DNA of 64,000 bases from Pedobacter roseus. Lineage in GTDB: Bacteria > Bacteroidota > Bacteroidia > Sphingobacteriales > Sphingobacteriaceae. The position numbers and the translations under genes were made by a program. Location of the stretch: assembly GCF_014395225.1 (NCBI RefSeq), contig NZ_CP060723.1, positions 5,952,001-6,016,000 on the forward strand, read 5' to 3'. The notes under the pieces are model-generated. The model ran no database searches and was not told where the DNA came from. It saw only the letters and a list, made by a program, of their open reading frames with translations. Below, one piece after another: positions 16,081 to 25,019 of the stretch (positions within the stretch are counted from its first letter, which is position 1; every line of letters starts with the position of its first letter).

Positions 16081-17886
16081 ATGCAAAAGATTAGAAATAT
16101 AGCTATTATAGCACACGTTGACCACGGTAAAACCACGTTGGTTGATAAGATTTTACACTCTTGTTCTATTTTTCGTGACAACGAACAAACAGGAGATTTG
16201 ATATTGGATAATAACGATTTAGAACGCGAGCGTGGTATCACGATTGTATCTAAAAACGTATCAGTTCAGTACAAAGACGTAAAAATTAACATTATTGACA
16301 CTCCTGGTCACGCGGATTTCGGCGGTGAGGTAGAGCGTGTTTTGAAAATGGCAGATGGTGTACTTTTACTTTGCGATGCTTTTGAAGGTGCAATGCCTCA
16401 AACACGTTTCGTAACGCAAAAAGCTTTAGCCCTTGGTTTAAAACCGATTGTGGTAGTAAACAAGGTAGATAAAGAAAACTGTCGCCCGGAAGAGGTTTAC
16501 GAGCAGATTTTCGAATTGTTCTTTAACCTTGAAGCAACTGAAGAGCAATTGGATTTCCCGGTAATTTACGGTTCATCTAAACAAGGATGGATGAGTACCG
16601 ACTGGCAAAAACCAACTACAGATATTTTTGCTTTATTGGATGCAGTTGTGGCTAACATTCCACCAGCGCCAATTAACGATGGTACATTACAAATGCAGAT
16701 CACTTCGTTAGATTATTCATCTTTCGTAGGTCGTATTGCAATCGGTCGTGTTCACCGTGGTACCATTAAAGAAAACCAACCGGTTACTTTAATCAAACGC
16801 GATGGTAAAATTGTTAAAACAAGAGTAAAAGAACTTTATACTTTCGAAGGTTTAGGGAAAATCCGTACCACAGAAGTAAGTTCGGGTGATATTTGTGCTG
16901 TAGTAGGTATTGATGGTTTTGATATTGGTGATACTATCGCTGATTTTGAAGCACCAGAACAATTACCTGTAATCAGCATTGATGAGCCAACAATGAACAT
17001 GTTGTTCACAATTAACAACTCTCCATTTTTTGGTAAAGAAGGTAAATTAGTAACTTCTCAACGTATTAAAGAGCGTTTAATCAAAGAAACTGAGAAAAAC
17101 CTGGCTTTGAAAGTTGTAGAAACAGCTTCTCCTGATGCCTGGTTGGTTTATGGTCGTGGTATCCTCCACTTATCTGTATTAATTGAAACGATGCGTCGTG
17201 AAGGTTATGAGATTCAGGTAGGTCAGCCTCAGGTTATCGTTAAAGAAATTGATGGAAAGAAACATGAGCCGATTGAAACTTTAATCGTTGATGTTCCGGG
17301 AGAAGTTTCTGGTAAAGTAATCGAATTGGTAACTCAACGTAAAGGTGAGTTATTGATTATGGAGCCAAAAGGCGATTTACAACACTTGGAATTCGAAATC
17401 CCTGCACGTGGTATCATTGGTTTACGTAACAACGTTTTAACGGCTACAGCAGGCGAGGCGATTATGGCTCACCGTTTCAAAGCTTACGAGCCTTGGAAAG
17501 GTACAATCCCTGGTCGTTTAAACGGTGTATTGGTTTCAATGGAAAAAGGACAAACTACAGCTTATTCAATCGATAAGTTACAAGATAGAGGTCGTTTCTT
17601 CATCGATCCGGGAACTGATGTTTATGAAGGTCAGATTATGGGTGAGCACATCCGTGATAACGATTTAGTAGTAAACGTAGTAAAAGGTAAAGCATTAACC
17701 AACATGCGTGCCTCTGGTACTGATGATAACACCCGTATTGCACCTGCAATTAAATTCTCTTTAGAAGAAGCAATGGAGTATATCCAGGCTGATGAGTACA
17801 TCGAGGTTACACCTGCAAGCATGCGTTTACGTAAAATCTTCTTAACAGAACAAGAACGTAAAGTTAAAGGAAAGCAGTTCGCTTAG
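16081..17886 (+). CDS. typA: Translational GTPase TypA/BipA
   Basis: A 601-residue ribosome-binding GTPase of the EF-G family. G-motifs are AHVDHGKT (11-18), RGIT (51-54), DTPGH (73-77) and NKVD (127-130), followed by domains II, III, V and the BipA-specific C-terminal domain. It assists late 50S assembly and adaptation to cold or stress. Length matches the family. The ATG at 16081 follows a strong promoter and the gene ends with a clean terminator, so it is monocistronic. Codon use is strongly biased towards abundant codons, as for a highly expressed gene. Confidence 0.97.
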   Translation: MQKIRNIAIIAHVDHGKTTLVDKILHSCSIFRDNEQTGDLILDNNDLERERGITIVSKNVSVQYKDVKINIIDTPGHADFGGEVERVLKMADGVLLLCDAFEGAMPQTRFVTQKALALGLKPIVVVNKVDKENCRPEEVYEQIFELFFNLEATEEQLDFPVIYGSSKQGWMSTDWQKPTTDIFALLDAVVANIPPAPINDGTLQMQITSLDYSSFVGRIAIGRVHRGTIKENQPVTLIKRDGKIVKTRVKELYTFEGLGKIRTTEVSSGDICAVVGIDGFDIGDTIADFEAPEQLPVISIDEPTMNMLFTINNSPFFGKEGKLVTSQRIKERLIKETEKNLALKVVETASPDAWLVYGRGILHLSVLIETMRREGYEIQVGQPQVIVKEIDGKKHEPIETLIVDVPGEVSGKVIELVTQRKGELLIMEPKGDLQHLEFEIPARGIIGLRNNVLTATAGEAIMAHRFKAYEPWKGTIPGRLNGVLVSMEKGQTTAYSIDKLQDRGRFFIDPGTDVYEGQIMGEHIRDNDLVVNVVKGKALTNMRASGTDDNTRIAPAIKFSLEEAMEYIQADEYIEVTPASMRLRKIFLTEQERKVKGKQFA

Positions 17887-17950
17887 ATCCCTCCCAAAAG
17901 GATGCCTTTGGCATAAATCCCCTAAAAGGGGACTTAAAAATACAATTACT

Positions 17951-17979
17951 AAAGCCCCGACGTCAATCGGGGCTTTTTT
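17951..17979 (+). terminator. Rho-independent terminator of typA
   Basis: AAAGCCCCGA (17951-17960) pairs with TCGGGGCTTT (17967-17976), followed by T residues. Confidence 0.9.
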
Positions 17980-18000
17980 GTGTTTAAAGCGGTTTTATTC

Positions 18001-18046
18001 GAGTTGACAACTTTTATTGTAAACAGGCGCTGAAAGTTGTCAACTC
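18001..18046. repeat. 14-bp perfect inverted repeat GAGTTGACAACTTT / AAAGTTGTCAACTC
   Basis: The arms 18001-18014 and 18033-18046 are perfectly complementary with an 18-base loop. It lies after the typA terminator in a 431-base spacer (17887-18317) with no gene. It could be a dispersed palindrome or a binding site. A related word, TTGACAAC, occurs at about 22949. Confidence 0.7.
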
Positions 18047-18317
18047 TTAAGTAATAATCTAATGAAATAATAAAAGTTCTCTCAACATTACTTAGGTGTT
18101 TTAGGTAGTGATAAAAATGATGAGGAAAGCAGTTTCAGTACATTTTTTATTGTTAGTCCTTCTTTCCGCTAAATACCCGATAAAGAATCGGGTGATACCG
18201 CTTCAATAAGGTTTAAGTGGCTTGGTTCTGTGATCATAGTTGGGGTAGCGACCTAACTAATTTTGAAAAGTCGCCCGCGTTTATTTTTGCTTATCTTGCC
18301 CCTGCAAAATTTTAATC

Positions 18318-18878
18318 ATGCAAACTTACCTTCAGTCCTTTAATATTCTTTCACCGGCAGAAATTGATGTTTTCACTGCAAATGCTACAACAAGGGCATT
18401 AAAAAGAGGAGAATTTTTCATTACCGAGAATCAGGTTTGTAAAGAAGTAGCTTTCATAAAATCGGGTATTCTGCGTTCTTATTATACTTCTGCCAGTGCA
18501 GAAGAATATACTTATTGCCTTACCTTTCCCAATCAGTTTATGACGGCTTATTCCTCTCTGATTACCGGAAACCCAACCGTAGAGAATATCCAGGCAATGA
18601 GTAATGTAGATTTGCTGATTATCAAAAAAGAAGTGATTGATGATTTAGCTGCATCCAGTATAAATGGATTAAAGTTGCTAAAAACCATCGCTGAGCAGCA
18701 ATACCTGCATTTAGAAAAACGCATTTTTATGTACCAGAAAGATGCGGCTAAACAGCGCTATCTGGAGCTCTTCAAAAATTATCCCGATTATATTAAAGAA
18801 ATACCAGTAAAATATCTGGCGTCGTTTCTGGCCATTACCCCGAGGCACTTAAGCCGGCTCCGCAAAGAAATTATTTAA
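18318..18878 (+). CDS. Crp/Fnr family transcriptional regulator
   Basis: A 186-residue regulator with an N-terminal cyclic-nucleotide-binding-type domain (about 10-115, KRGEFFITENQVCKEVAFIKSGILRSYY) and a C-terminal winged helix (KYLASFLAITPRHLSRLRKEI, about 163-184). No redox cysteines are arranged as in FNR. It is followed after 63 bases by a flavodoxin-fold NAD(P)H oxidoreductase on the same strand. Such pairs are common in Bacteroidota, so it probably controls its neighbour. The ATG at 18318 is preceded by TATCTTGC, a weak -7 box. Confidence 0.9.
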   Translation: MQTYLQSFNILSPAEIDVFTANATTRALKRGEFFITENQVCKEVAFIKSGILRSYYTSASAEEYTYCLTFPNQFMTAYSSLITGNPTVENIQAMSNVDLLIIKKEVIDDLAASSINGLKLLKTIAEQQYLHLEKRIFMYQKDAAKQRYLELFKNYPDYIKEIPVKYLASFLAITPRHLSRLRKEII

Positions 18879-18941
18879 GGACATTTGTCTGCCTGTTGAG
18901 CAAAAGATCAGGGTTAATTTTGTGTTGTAAATAATAGCAAC

Positions 18942-19520
18942 ATGAAAAATATTTTAATCCTAAACGGGCATCCAAATAAAAACAGCCTTAATTTTGCCCT
19001 GGCAGAAGCTTATTATAAAGGAGCGATGGAGGCAGGTGCCACAGTTTCTTTAATCCACATCGCCGATTTAACTTTTAATCCCAACCTTGCTTTCGGTTAC
19101 CAGCAGCGCATGGAATTGGAACCTGATTTATTATATAGTTTAGAAAAAATAAAAGCTGCTGATCATTTGGTATGGGTTCATCCGGTTTGGTGGGGAGGTA
19201 TGCCTGCCTTGATGAAAGGATTTATCGACCGCTTGTTTTTACCTGGCATCGCCTTTAGGTATCGTGAAAACAGTATTTGGTGGGATAAACTCTTCAGTGG
19301 GAAAACAGCCCGGATCATTACTACTTTAGACCAGCCCTCATGGTATTACCGCCTTTTTTTCGGTCGGCCGAGCGTTAACCAGTTCAAAAAAAGTGTACTC
19401 CGGTTTTGTGGGATAAATCCGGTTAAAATCACTTATGTAGGAGTTGTTAAAACATCTACGGAAAAGCAGAGATTAAAGTGGGTTAATGAAGTATTTGAAC
19501 TCGGTAGGCGCTTGAGGTAA
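18942..19520 (+). CDS. NAD(P)H-dependent oxidoreductase, flavodoxin-like fold (NQO1/MdaB type)
   Basis: A 192-residue FMN/FAD-dependent quinone-reductase-like protein. LILNGHPNKNSLNFALAE (4-21) forms the flavin-phosphate loop, and WVHPVWWGGMPALMKGFIDRLFLPG is the signature of the NQO1/KefF branch. It reduces quinones or similar electrophiles in the cytoplasm with NAD(P)H; the exact substrate is unknown. It follows a Crp/Fnr gene by 63 bases and is likely its target. The ATG at 18942 precedes the first strand directly. Confidence 0.92.
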   Translation: MKNILILNGHPNKNSLNFALAEAYYKGAMEAGATVSLIHIADLTFNPNLAFGYQQRMELEPDLLYSLEKIKAADHLVWVHPVWWGGMPALMKGFIDRLFLPGIAFRYRENSIWWDKLFSGKTARIITTLDQPSWYYRLFFGRPSVNQFKKSVLRFCGINPVKITYVGVVKTSTEKQRLKWVNEVFELGRRLR

Positions 19521-19639
19521 GTGCTTATTCACCAGTCTGATTATTAATCAGTTTAGTGTTTTTTTGTCAGCAGATTTTCATAAAACTTATAGGAATAAAA
19601 AACTAACAATTTGATGGCAATTCATTTTGGTACAGCCTT

Positions 19640-19647
19640 TAATTTTG
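19640..19647 (+). promoter_or_regulatory. -7 element TAATTTTG before the first acyltransferase
   Basis: A TAnnTTTG match 33 bases before the ATG at 19680. It supports the shorter start, since a start at 19611 or 19614 would place it inside the gene. No -33 box at the usual spacing. Confidence 0.45.
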
Positions 19648-19679
19648 CATTTTACCAAGCAAACAAATCGTCCCAAATC

Positions 19680-20603
19680 ATGATTAATAAAGGGTTATCC
19701 AATGTGGGTATATTTTTATTAAATATGCTCTCTCTCTTGCCGCTATTTATTTTATATAGATTGGCAGATGCTTTTTATATGTTAATTTTTTATGTTTTTG
19801 GCTACCGTAGAAAAGTGGTTAAAGAAAACCTTGTTAATGCTTTTCCAGAGAAAACCGCTACTGAAATTTATGCGATAGAAAAACGGTTCTATAAATTTTT
19901 AGCTTCACTTTTTATCGAAGTGATCAAAATGAAAAGCATCTCTAAAAAAGAGCTGAATAAAAGGGTTAAATTTAAAAATACCGATCTGGTTGAGGCTTAT
20001 CTTAAAAATAACGAGAGCGTAATTTTTTGTTCTTCACATTACGGAAATTACGAATGGGTTTGTATGGCGATAGGTTTAAACTTCTCAGGCGAACATTATC
20101 CAATTTATAAACCTTTAAGCAGCGAATCCTTCAATAATTGGTTCCTAACCATGAGAAGTAAATTCGGTAACCAGATGGTGGCTATGCGCCAAACTTTACG
20201 GGCAATACAGGCGAGTAAAAATGTGGCGACCATGTTTACTTTTGGAAGCGATCAGGCGCCTTCTAAAGATGAATCGAACTACTGGACCATGTTTTTAAAC
20301 CAGGAATCATCGATCCAGCTGGGTGTAGAAAAAATTGCCAGAAAAACCAATCGCCCTGTTTTTTACTTAAAAATAAATCATTTAAAAAGGGGCTATTACG
20401 AAGTAGACTGCGTGCCGATCTGTTTAAATCCCGCTGAAACTGCCGAATTTGAAATCACCGAGATGCATACACACTTTTTAGAAGATATGATCAAAGAAGC
20501 GCCTGCTTATTGGTTGTGGAGTCACCGGAGGTGGAAGTACAAACCAGAGCAGAAAGTTCAGAAGGTGGCGGCAGATCAGAATGTAATGGATGCTATGGTT
20601 TAA
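19680..20603 (+). CDS. LpxL/HtrB-like lipid A acyltransferase, copy 1
   Basis: A 307-residue lysophospholipid/lipid A biosynthesis acyltransferase. An N-terminal hydrophobic segment (about 8-41) anchors it to the inner membrane. The HX4E catalytic motif is HYGNYE (H120, E125), followed by FGSDQAPSKDESNYWTMFLNQESS, which occupies the place of the substrate-contacting loop, and a late YWLWSHRRWKYKP, typical of the family. It should transfer a secondary acyl chain to lipid A or a related lipid. I chose the ATG at 19680 because the protein then aligns from residue 1 with the adjacent paralogue. Copy 2 follows after 92 bases. Confidence 0.92.
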   Translation: MINKGLSNVGIFLLNMLSLLPLFILYRLADAFYMLIFYVFGYRRKVVKENLVNAFPEKTATEIYAIEKRFYKFLASLFIEVIKMKSISKKELNKRVKFKNTDLVEAYLKNNESVIFCSSHYGNYEWVCMAIGLNFSGEHYPIYKPLSSESFNNWFLTMRSKFGNQMVAMRQTLRAIQASKNVATMFTFGSDQAPSKDESNYWTMFLNQESSIQLGVEKIARKTNRPVFYLKINHLKRGYYEVDCVPICLNPAETAEFEITEMHTHFLEDMIKEAPAYWLWSHRRWKYKPEQKVQKVAADQNVMDAMV

Positions 20604-20649
20604 ACCGCTTATCGTATCCTTAAATTAAAATCTAACATTTTTGTGGCAT

Positions 20650-20690
20650 AATTAGTTGCGTTGCTTTTTAATTTAGCAATTCAACTAATT
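20650..20690. promoter_or_regulatory. 9-bp inverted repeat AATTAGTTG...CAACTAATT upstream of copy 2
   Basis: The arms at 20650-20658 and 20682-20690 are perfect, with a 23-base spacing, ending five bases before the ATG of the second acyltransferase. It could act as an mRNA hairpin that covers the start or as an operator; there is no T tract, so it is not a typical terminator. Confidence 0.45.
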
Positions 20691-20695
20691 CTGAT

Positions 20696-21610
20696 ATGAT
20701 TAAAAAGGGGATTTCCCATTTGGGAATATTTTTTTTAGGCGTATTATCTCTGTTTCCACTATCTGTTTTATACATTCTGGCCGATGGAGCTTACCTACTG
20801 CTTTATTTTGTTTTGGGCTACCGCAGGAAAGTGGTGCGGGAAAATCTGTTAAAAGCCCTTCCTGATAAGCCATTAAAAGAAATTATTCTTATCGAGAAAC
20901 GTTTTTACCGCTATCTGGCTTCACTGATATTCGAGGTTTTAAAAATGAACAGTATCTCAAAAGAAGAAATAGAGAAGCGTTTTATTTTTAAAAATAGGGA
21001 TCAGGTTCAGGCCTATTTAGACCGTGGCGAAAGCGTATTGATTTGTTCGGCACATTATGGCAACTGGGAGTGGGGTACTTTGGGCCTTGGCCTCAATTTT
21101 TCAGCAGATCATTACCCCATTTATAAACCTTTAACTAACCCGATATTCGATAATTGGTTTAAAGGAGTACGAAGCAGGTTCGGGAATAAACTTATTGCCA
21201 TGCGGCAGACCATGCGCGCTTTGCAGGCCAGTAAAGGAAAACCGAGTATCTTTAGTTTTGGGAACGATCAGGCACCTTCTAAAGATGAATCGCATTACTG
21301 GACTACCTTTCTGCACCAATCCAGTTCAGTACAATTGGGAATTGAGAAAATTGCAAAACGTACCAATCAACCAATATTCTATTTTAAAACAAATGTATTG
21401 AAACGCGGATTTTACGAAGTGGATTGTGTGCCATTATGTTTAAACCCCGCAGAAACCGCTGAATTTGAAATCACTGAACTGCATACCCGCTTTCTGGAGA
21501 AAATGATCAACGAAGAACCCGCCTATTGGTTGTGGAGCCATAAACGGTGGAAATACAAGCCCAAACCAGAACTTCTTCTTAATAAAAATGAGATGTTAAA
21601 ACAGGCTTAA
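20696..21610 (+). CDS. LpxL/HtrB-like lipid A acyltransferase, copy 2
   Basis: A 304-residue paralogue of the preceding gene, collinear over its full length. It has the same HX4E residues (H120, E125, here HYGNWE), FGNDQAPSKDESHYW and YWLWSHKRWKYKP. The two proteins differ throughout by conservative changes, so the duplication is not very recent. Two late acyltransferases often divide acyl-chain positions, as LpxL and LpxM do, but tandem copies this alike may instead differ in regulation. The ATG at 20696 is five bases after an inverted repeat. A serine hydrolase follows after 38 bases. Confidence 0.92.
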   Translation: MIKKGISHLGIFFLGVLSLFPLSVLYILADGAYLLLYFVLGYRRKVVRENLLKALPDKPLKEIILIEKRFYRYLASLIFEVLKMNSISKEEIEKRFIFKNRDQVQAYLDRGESVLICSAHYGNWEWGTLGLGLNFSADHYPIYKPLTNPIFDNWFKGVRSRFGNKLIAMRQTMRALQASKGKPSIFSFGNDQAPSKDESHYWTTFLHQSSSVQLGIEKIAKRTNQPIFYFKTNVLKRGFYEVDCVPLCLNPAETAEFEITELHTRFLEKMINEEPAYWLWSHKRWKYKPKPELLLNKNEMLKQA

Positions 21611-21648
21611 ACTTTAAATATTTTATATTTGAATGTTAAAAGCTGCCG

Positions 21649-22842
21649 ATGAAAATCTTCAAAAAAACACTCTTAATCCTGATATATTCCTTCTTTTTAT
21701 TGCTTTTTGCGCTCCTGCTCTGGAAACCATACCTCAGAAGGGTGTTAAGATATAGAACACCCGGCGCCGAAACCTATAAAATTTTTCCACAGGAAGTTTC
21801 GCATAAAAGTGATTCGGCCTTACACTTTATAAGGCCTCCAAAACAACGCAACGATCTGGATACGCTTCATGTATTAGATGGAAATAATCATTCTATTCCG
21901 TTAAAAGACTATTTAAAAAATGGACAGGTTAATGTTTTTATTGTGATCAGGAATGATAGCATTTTATATGAGCGATATGATAAGGGTTATAGCGATAGTA
22001 CCTTAACGAGTATATTTTCGGGAGCTAAGAGTATGATTTCTATTGCTATCGGTAAGGCATTGGCAGATCACAGCATTAACAACTTAGATGAAAAAGTAAC
22101 AAAGTATATTCCTGAATTAAAATCGAACCCTGCCTTTGCACAAATTACTTTAAAAAACCTTCTGGATATGAAATCAGGACTTGAATTTCAGGATGCTTTA
22201 GGTGGAATTGTAAAGGCATTTTTCTCAGACGAAGCCAAATATTATTATACTGATGATATGAAAGCGCAGTTGATGAAAGTTAAACTGGTAAATAAGCCGG
22301 GTACGGTTTGGGTATACAAAAGTATTGATCCGATTTTATTGGGCTGGGTTTTAAAGAAGGCAACAGGTAAATCGGTGGCGAAGTATTTTGAAGCCAATGT
22401 GTGGAAGCAGATCGGTACGCAATATGACGCCACCTGGGGATTAGATCAGGTAAACGGTTTAACCAATACCGCCAGTCGTTTCCAGGTAACCGCCATTGAT
22501 TTTGCTAAAATCGGGCGTTTGTATCTGAATAAAGGAAAATATCATGGCAAGCAGGTTGTGCCTGAAGATTGGGTAAATCAATCTATAAATATTGGTGCTG
22601 AAAAACCAGCATCAGCAAAAGGCTGGCAAAAATCAGCTCATCATTACCTTTGGTGGATTCCACAGGAAGGGGATAAGGGAGATTATGCTGCTGAGGGTAT
22701 GCTGGGGCAAAGATTATATATCGATCCAAAAACTAATACTATTATTGTACAGTTCGCCGATCATGGGGCAGGTAATTATCCTTATAGGAAAATCAGCAGG
22801 TATTTAAGTGCTTTGCCATTTAGTTATCCTAAGGGTAAGTAG
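21649..22842 (+). CDS. Membrane-anchored serine hydrolase (beta-lactamase/class C penicillin-binding-like)
   Basis: A 397-residue protein with an N-terminal transmembrane anchor (about 8-26) and a periplasmic serine beta-lactamase-like domain. The SxxK motif is SGAK (S124-K127), YKS (223-225) takes the place of YxN, and an HGAG near the end may replace KTG. Such proteins are esterases, D-peptidases or amidases; true beta-lactamase activity is not implied. It follows the acyltransferase pair closely and is probably in the same transcript, which hints at an envelope role. Confidence 0.88.
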   Translation: MKIFKKTLLILIYSFFLLLFALLLWKPYLRRVLRYRTPGAETYKIFPQEVSHKSDSALHFIRPPKQRNDLDTLHVLDGNNHSIPLKDYLKNGQVNVFIVIRNDSILYERYDKGYSDSTLTSIFSGAKSMISIAIGKALADHSINNLDEKVTKYIPELKSNPAFAQITLKNLLDMKSGLEFQDALGGIVKAFFSDEAKYYYTDDMKAQLMKVKLVNKPGTVWVYKSIDPILLGWVLKKATGKSVAKYFEANVWKQIGTQYDATWGLDQVNGLTNTASRFQVTAIDFAKIGRLYLNKGKYHGKQVVPEDWVNQSINIGAEKPASAKGWQKSAHHYLWWIPQEGDKGDYAAEGMLGQRLYIDPKTNTIIVQFADHGAGNYPYRKISRYLSALPFSYPKGK

Positions 22843-22863
22843 CCAACGGAGGCATGTTTTTTA

Positions 22864-22908
22864 ACCACTGATGTACCACAGATAAACACGGATGGTATAT
22901 CTGTGTTT
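22864..22908. repeat. Remnant of the CCACAGA/CACGGAT dispersed repeat
   Basis: ACCACTGATGTACCACAGATAAACACGGATG followed by ATATCTGTGTTT forms a short imperfect hairpin and shares words with the 7016-7494 array and with 57074-57166. Confidence 0.5.
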
Positions 22909-23015
22909 AAAATGCTTACGCTGCGCTATTCTTTGTTTGCCCTATGGTTGACAACAGATATTCTTTGTGGCAAAAATTTAAACATATTTTGTAGAAAATA
23001 GTACATTGCCTCTGC

Positions 23016-24059
23016 ATGGAAAATAACGATGTAAAAATTTCAAAAAAGAAGCCGATTTTTCCGGTTACACCTGCTTTGCAGAAATATTTGCGCACTTACC
23101 AACGCGAAGCCAAATTGCCCATCGGTTATAACGACCTGATGCAATTTAACGAAGCTTTTCCTTTAATGGATAAATTTGGTAAAGACTCGCTTTGGGAAGG
23201 ACCGATTTATGCTCAGGATTTAATTGAAACCCTGCATGATGGCTTAAAAGAAATTTATGCCAACTTAAAAGCATCGGGTAACTTACGGATTGTAGAGCAT
23301 AAATACATCGATAAAATTGAATATTGCACCTTTGGAAACACACATCCCTTCCGCATACGGATCGTAAACCGTTTAAATGATGTGTACGATTATTTCTATA
23401 TTAAGAAAGCTGATGCCTCGCGTATTTATGGACTGGAAATGGAAGAAATCCTTTCACCAAATCAGGTAAATTACCTGGTTGATGGTGATACTTTGGTAGA
23501 AGAGCATATCGCTGGAATTCCAGGTGATGTTTTTACCAAAGGACAATTGTATACGCCAGAATTTAATCCTACCCGTATTGCAAAAGAGTTTGTTAAGTTT
23601 AACGAACGCTGCTTAATTATGCTTTTGGGCGATATGCGTGCTTATAATTTCGTGGTGCAGATTACCCCCGATTTTGATGACATCCAGTTCCGCATCAGGG
23701 CAATAGATTTTGATCAACAGTTTTATGAAGGGAATTTAAAGGTTTACCTTCCACAGTTTTTTAAAGAAAATTTGCCTTATGTAAAAATGAGCATGGAGCA
23801 ATTGACCGAGAAAACCGTACTGCAGTATCAACAGGAAGAACGCTCATCTATTGTGCACCGGGTGAGGAGTGAGCGTCATCGATTAACTGATCTCCGAGAC
23901 GTTTCGAACAAAGAAGAACTCACCACACCAGAAAACATTGCTTTGCTAAAACAGGGCATGAGCGATTATTTTAAGGATAAGAATTATTTGCGCTGTAAAA
24001 CCATGACGGATATTATTGAACTGAATATAAAAAATATCATCAGGCAGGTAAAGCTATAA
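23016..24059 (+). CDS. Conserved protein with protein-kinase/APH-like catalytic motifs (unassigned family)
   Basis: I do not recognise a named family for this 347-residue soluble protein. Its motifs run in the order expected of a kinase-like fold: YFYIKK (K130 in the place of the ATP lysine), EMEEIL (a helix-C-like glutamate), TLVEEHIAGIPGDVF (159-173, hinge-like), LLGDMRAYNFVV (D206 and N211 in the place of the catalytic loop) and IRAIDFDQQF (D231 and D233 in the place of DFG/DFD). This matches the GDxxxxN...IDFD arrangement of aminoglycoside-phosphotransferase and HipA-like kinases. No glycine-rich loop is obvious. The ATG at 23016 is good. It stands alone, so no substrate is suggested by neighbours. 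The kinase fold is inference. Confidence 0.75.
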   Translation: MENNDVKISKKKPIFPVTPALQKYLRTYQREAKLPIGYNDLMQFNEAFPLMDKFGKDSLWEGPIYAQDLIETLHDGLKEIYANLKASGNLRIVEHKYIDKIEYCTFGNTHPFRIRIVNRLNDVYDYFYIKKADASRIYGLEMEEILSPNQVNYLVDGDTLVEEHIAGIPGDVFTKGQLYTPEFNPTRIAKEFVKFNERCLIMLLGDMRAYNFVVQITPDFDDIQFRIRAIDFDQQFYEGNLKVYLPQFFKENLPYVKMSMEQLTEKTVLQYQQEERSSIVHRVRSERHRLTDLRDVSNKEELTTPENIALLKQGMSDYFKDKNYLRCKTMTDIIELNIKNIIRQVKL

Positions 24060-24154
24060 GTGGCGTTGGGTGTTACCTTCCTACACTGAAAATAATCAAA
24101 ATAAATTTATCCTTCAGATGGTAATATCTGATGGCACAAAAAATAGCTTAAAAG

Positions 24155-24185
24155 AAAAACGGCCGACAAATTGCCGACCGTTTTT
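24155..24185 (-). terminator. Terminator of the DJ-1/PfpI gene
   Basis: AAAAACGG (24155-24162) pairs with CCGTTTTT (24178-24185) around a GC-rich loop. On the minus strand it ends in a T run, 31 bases after the stop codon at 24216. Confidence 0.75.
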
Positions 24186-24215
24186 GAGTGAATCTAGAAA
24201 GAGCGTCCAAAGTTT

Positions 24216-24776
24216 TTAGGCGTGCTGCCCCTCATGAACACCTTCGGCAAATTCTTCTACAATTTTATCATTAAAAGCAGGTAAATCTTTTGGCGTACGG
24301 CTGGTCACCAAACCTTGGTCTACCACTACTTCTTCATCCGACCAAATAGCACCGGCATTAATTAAATCTTGTGAAATATTCTTTACTGAGGTTAATTTTC
24401 TGCCTTGAACCACATCGGCATTTATCAACGTTTGCGGACCATGGCAAATGGCGGCAACTGGTTTCCCATCAGCAAAGAATGTTTTTACAAAAGCCAGGGC
24501 ATCTTCGTTAACACGTAACTGATCGGGATTAATTACGCCACCTGGTAAAAGTAATCCGTTATAATCATCAGCATTTGCTTCTGCAATGGTTTTATCTACA
24601 TCCACTTCTATCGACCAGTGGTCTTGATCCCAGGCTTTTATTTTTCCGCTTTTTGAGGAGATAATGTGAACGGTTGCTCCTTCTTCTTTTAACCTTTTAA
24701 CTGGTTCGGTTAATTCTACTTCTTCAAATCCGCTTTCTGAAAGTACAGCAATAGTGCGGTTACTTAATTGTCCCAT
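24216..24776 (-). CDS. DJ-1/PfpI family protein (type 1 glutamine amidotransferase-like, YhbO-like)
   Basis: A 186-residue DJ-1/PfpI superfamily protein. C111 in AAICHGPQ is the nucleophile on the elbow, H112 follows, and E18 in SGFEEVEL is the acid that tunes the cysteine. This is the PfpI/YhbO branch, associated with stress resistance, chaperone, deglycase or glyoxalase claims. GLLLPGGVINPDQLR is also typical. The ATG at 24776 is clear. The gene is monocistronic with its own terminator, and a palindromic repeat lies upstream. Confidence 0.92.
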   Translation of the reverse strand: MGQLSNRTIAVLSESGFEEVELTEPVKRLKEEGATVHIISSKSGKIKAWDQDHWSIEVDVDKTIAEANADDYNGLLLPGGVINPDQLRVNEDALAFVKTFFADGKPVAAICHGPQTLINADVVQGRKLTSVKNISQDLINAGAIWSDEEVVVDQGLVTSRTPKDLPAFNDKIVEEFAEGVHEGQHA

Positions 24777-24900
24777 AATCTTTAATGTTTTTAATAGGTG
24801 ATGTATTAAAGACAGTTGAGGAAAATTATTGTTTCAGAAATTTGAGATTAGGGTGGCATCATAATATAGTACAAACCAGTTAACAGATTCCGATAGGGGG

Positions 24901-24988
24901 CGTCATCTCGACTGAAGTGCAACGAAATGGAGAGATCTTTCAACTAAATTGATTTACATAGATTTCTCGGCTGCTCTCGAAATGACGA
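24901..24988. repeat. CGTCATCTCGA...TCGAAATGACGA palindromic element
   Basis: The left arm (CGTCATCTCGACTGAAG..., then GGAGAGATCT) and the right arm (AGATTTCTCGGC..., then CTCGAAATGACGA) form a long imperfect hairpin. It is the same family as 30646-30740 and 51690-51776. Confidence 0.88.
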
Positions 24989-25019
24989 TACTTCGATATT
25001 AATATATTGGCTAAAATAC

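Noticed and set aside
21649..22842. True beta-lactamase resistance gene
   Set aside because: SxxK is present but the YxN and KTG positions are altered, and many such proteins in this phylum are esterases or peptidases; the same caution applies to 54821-56389.
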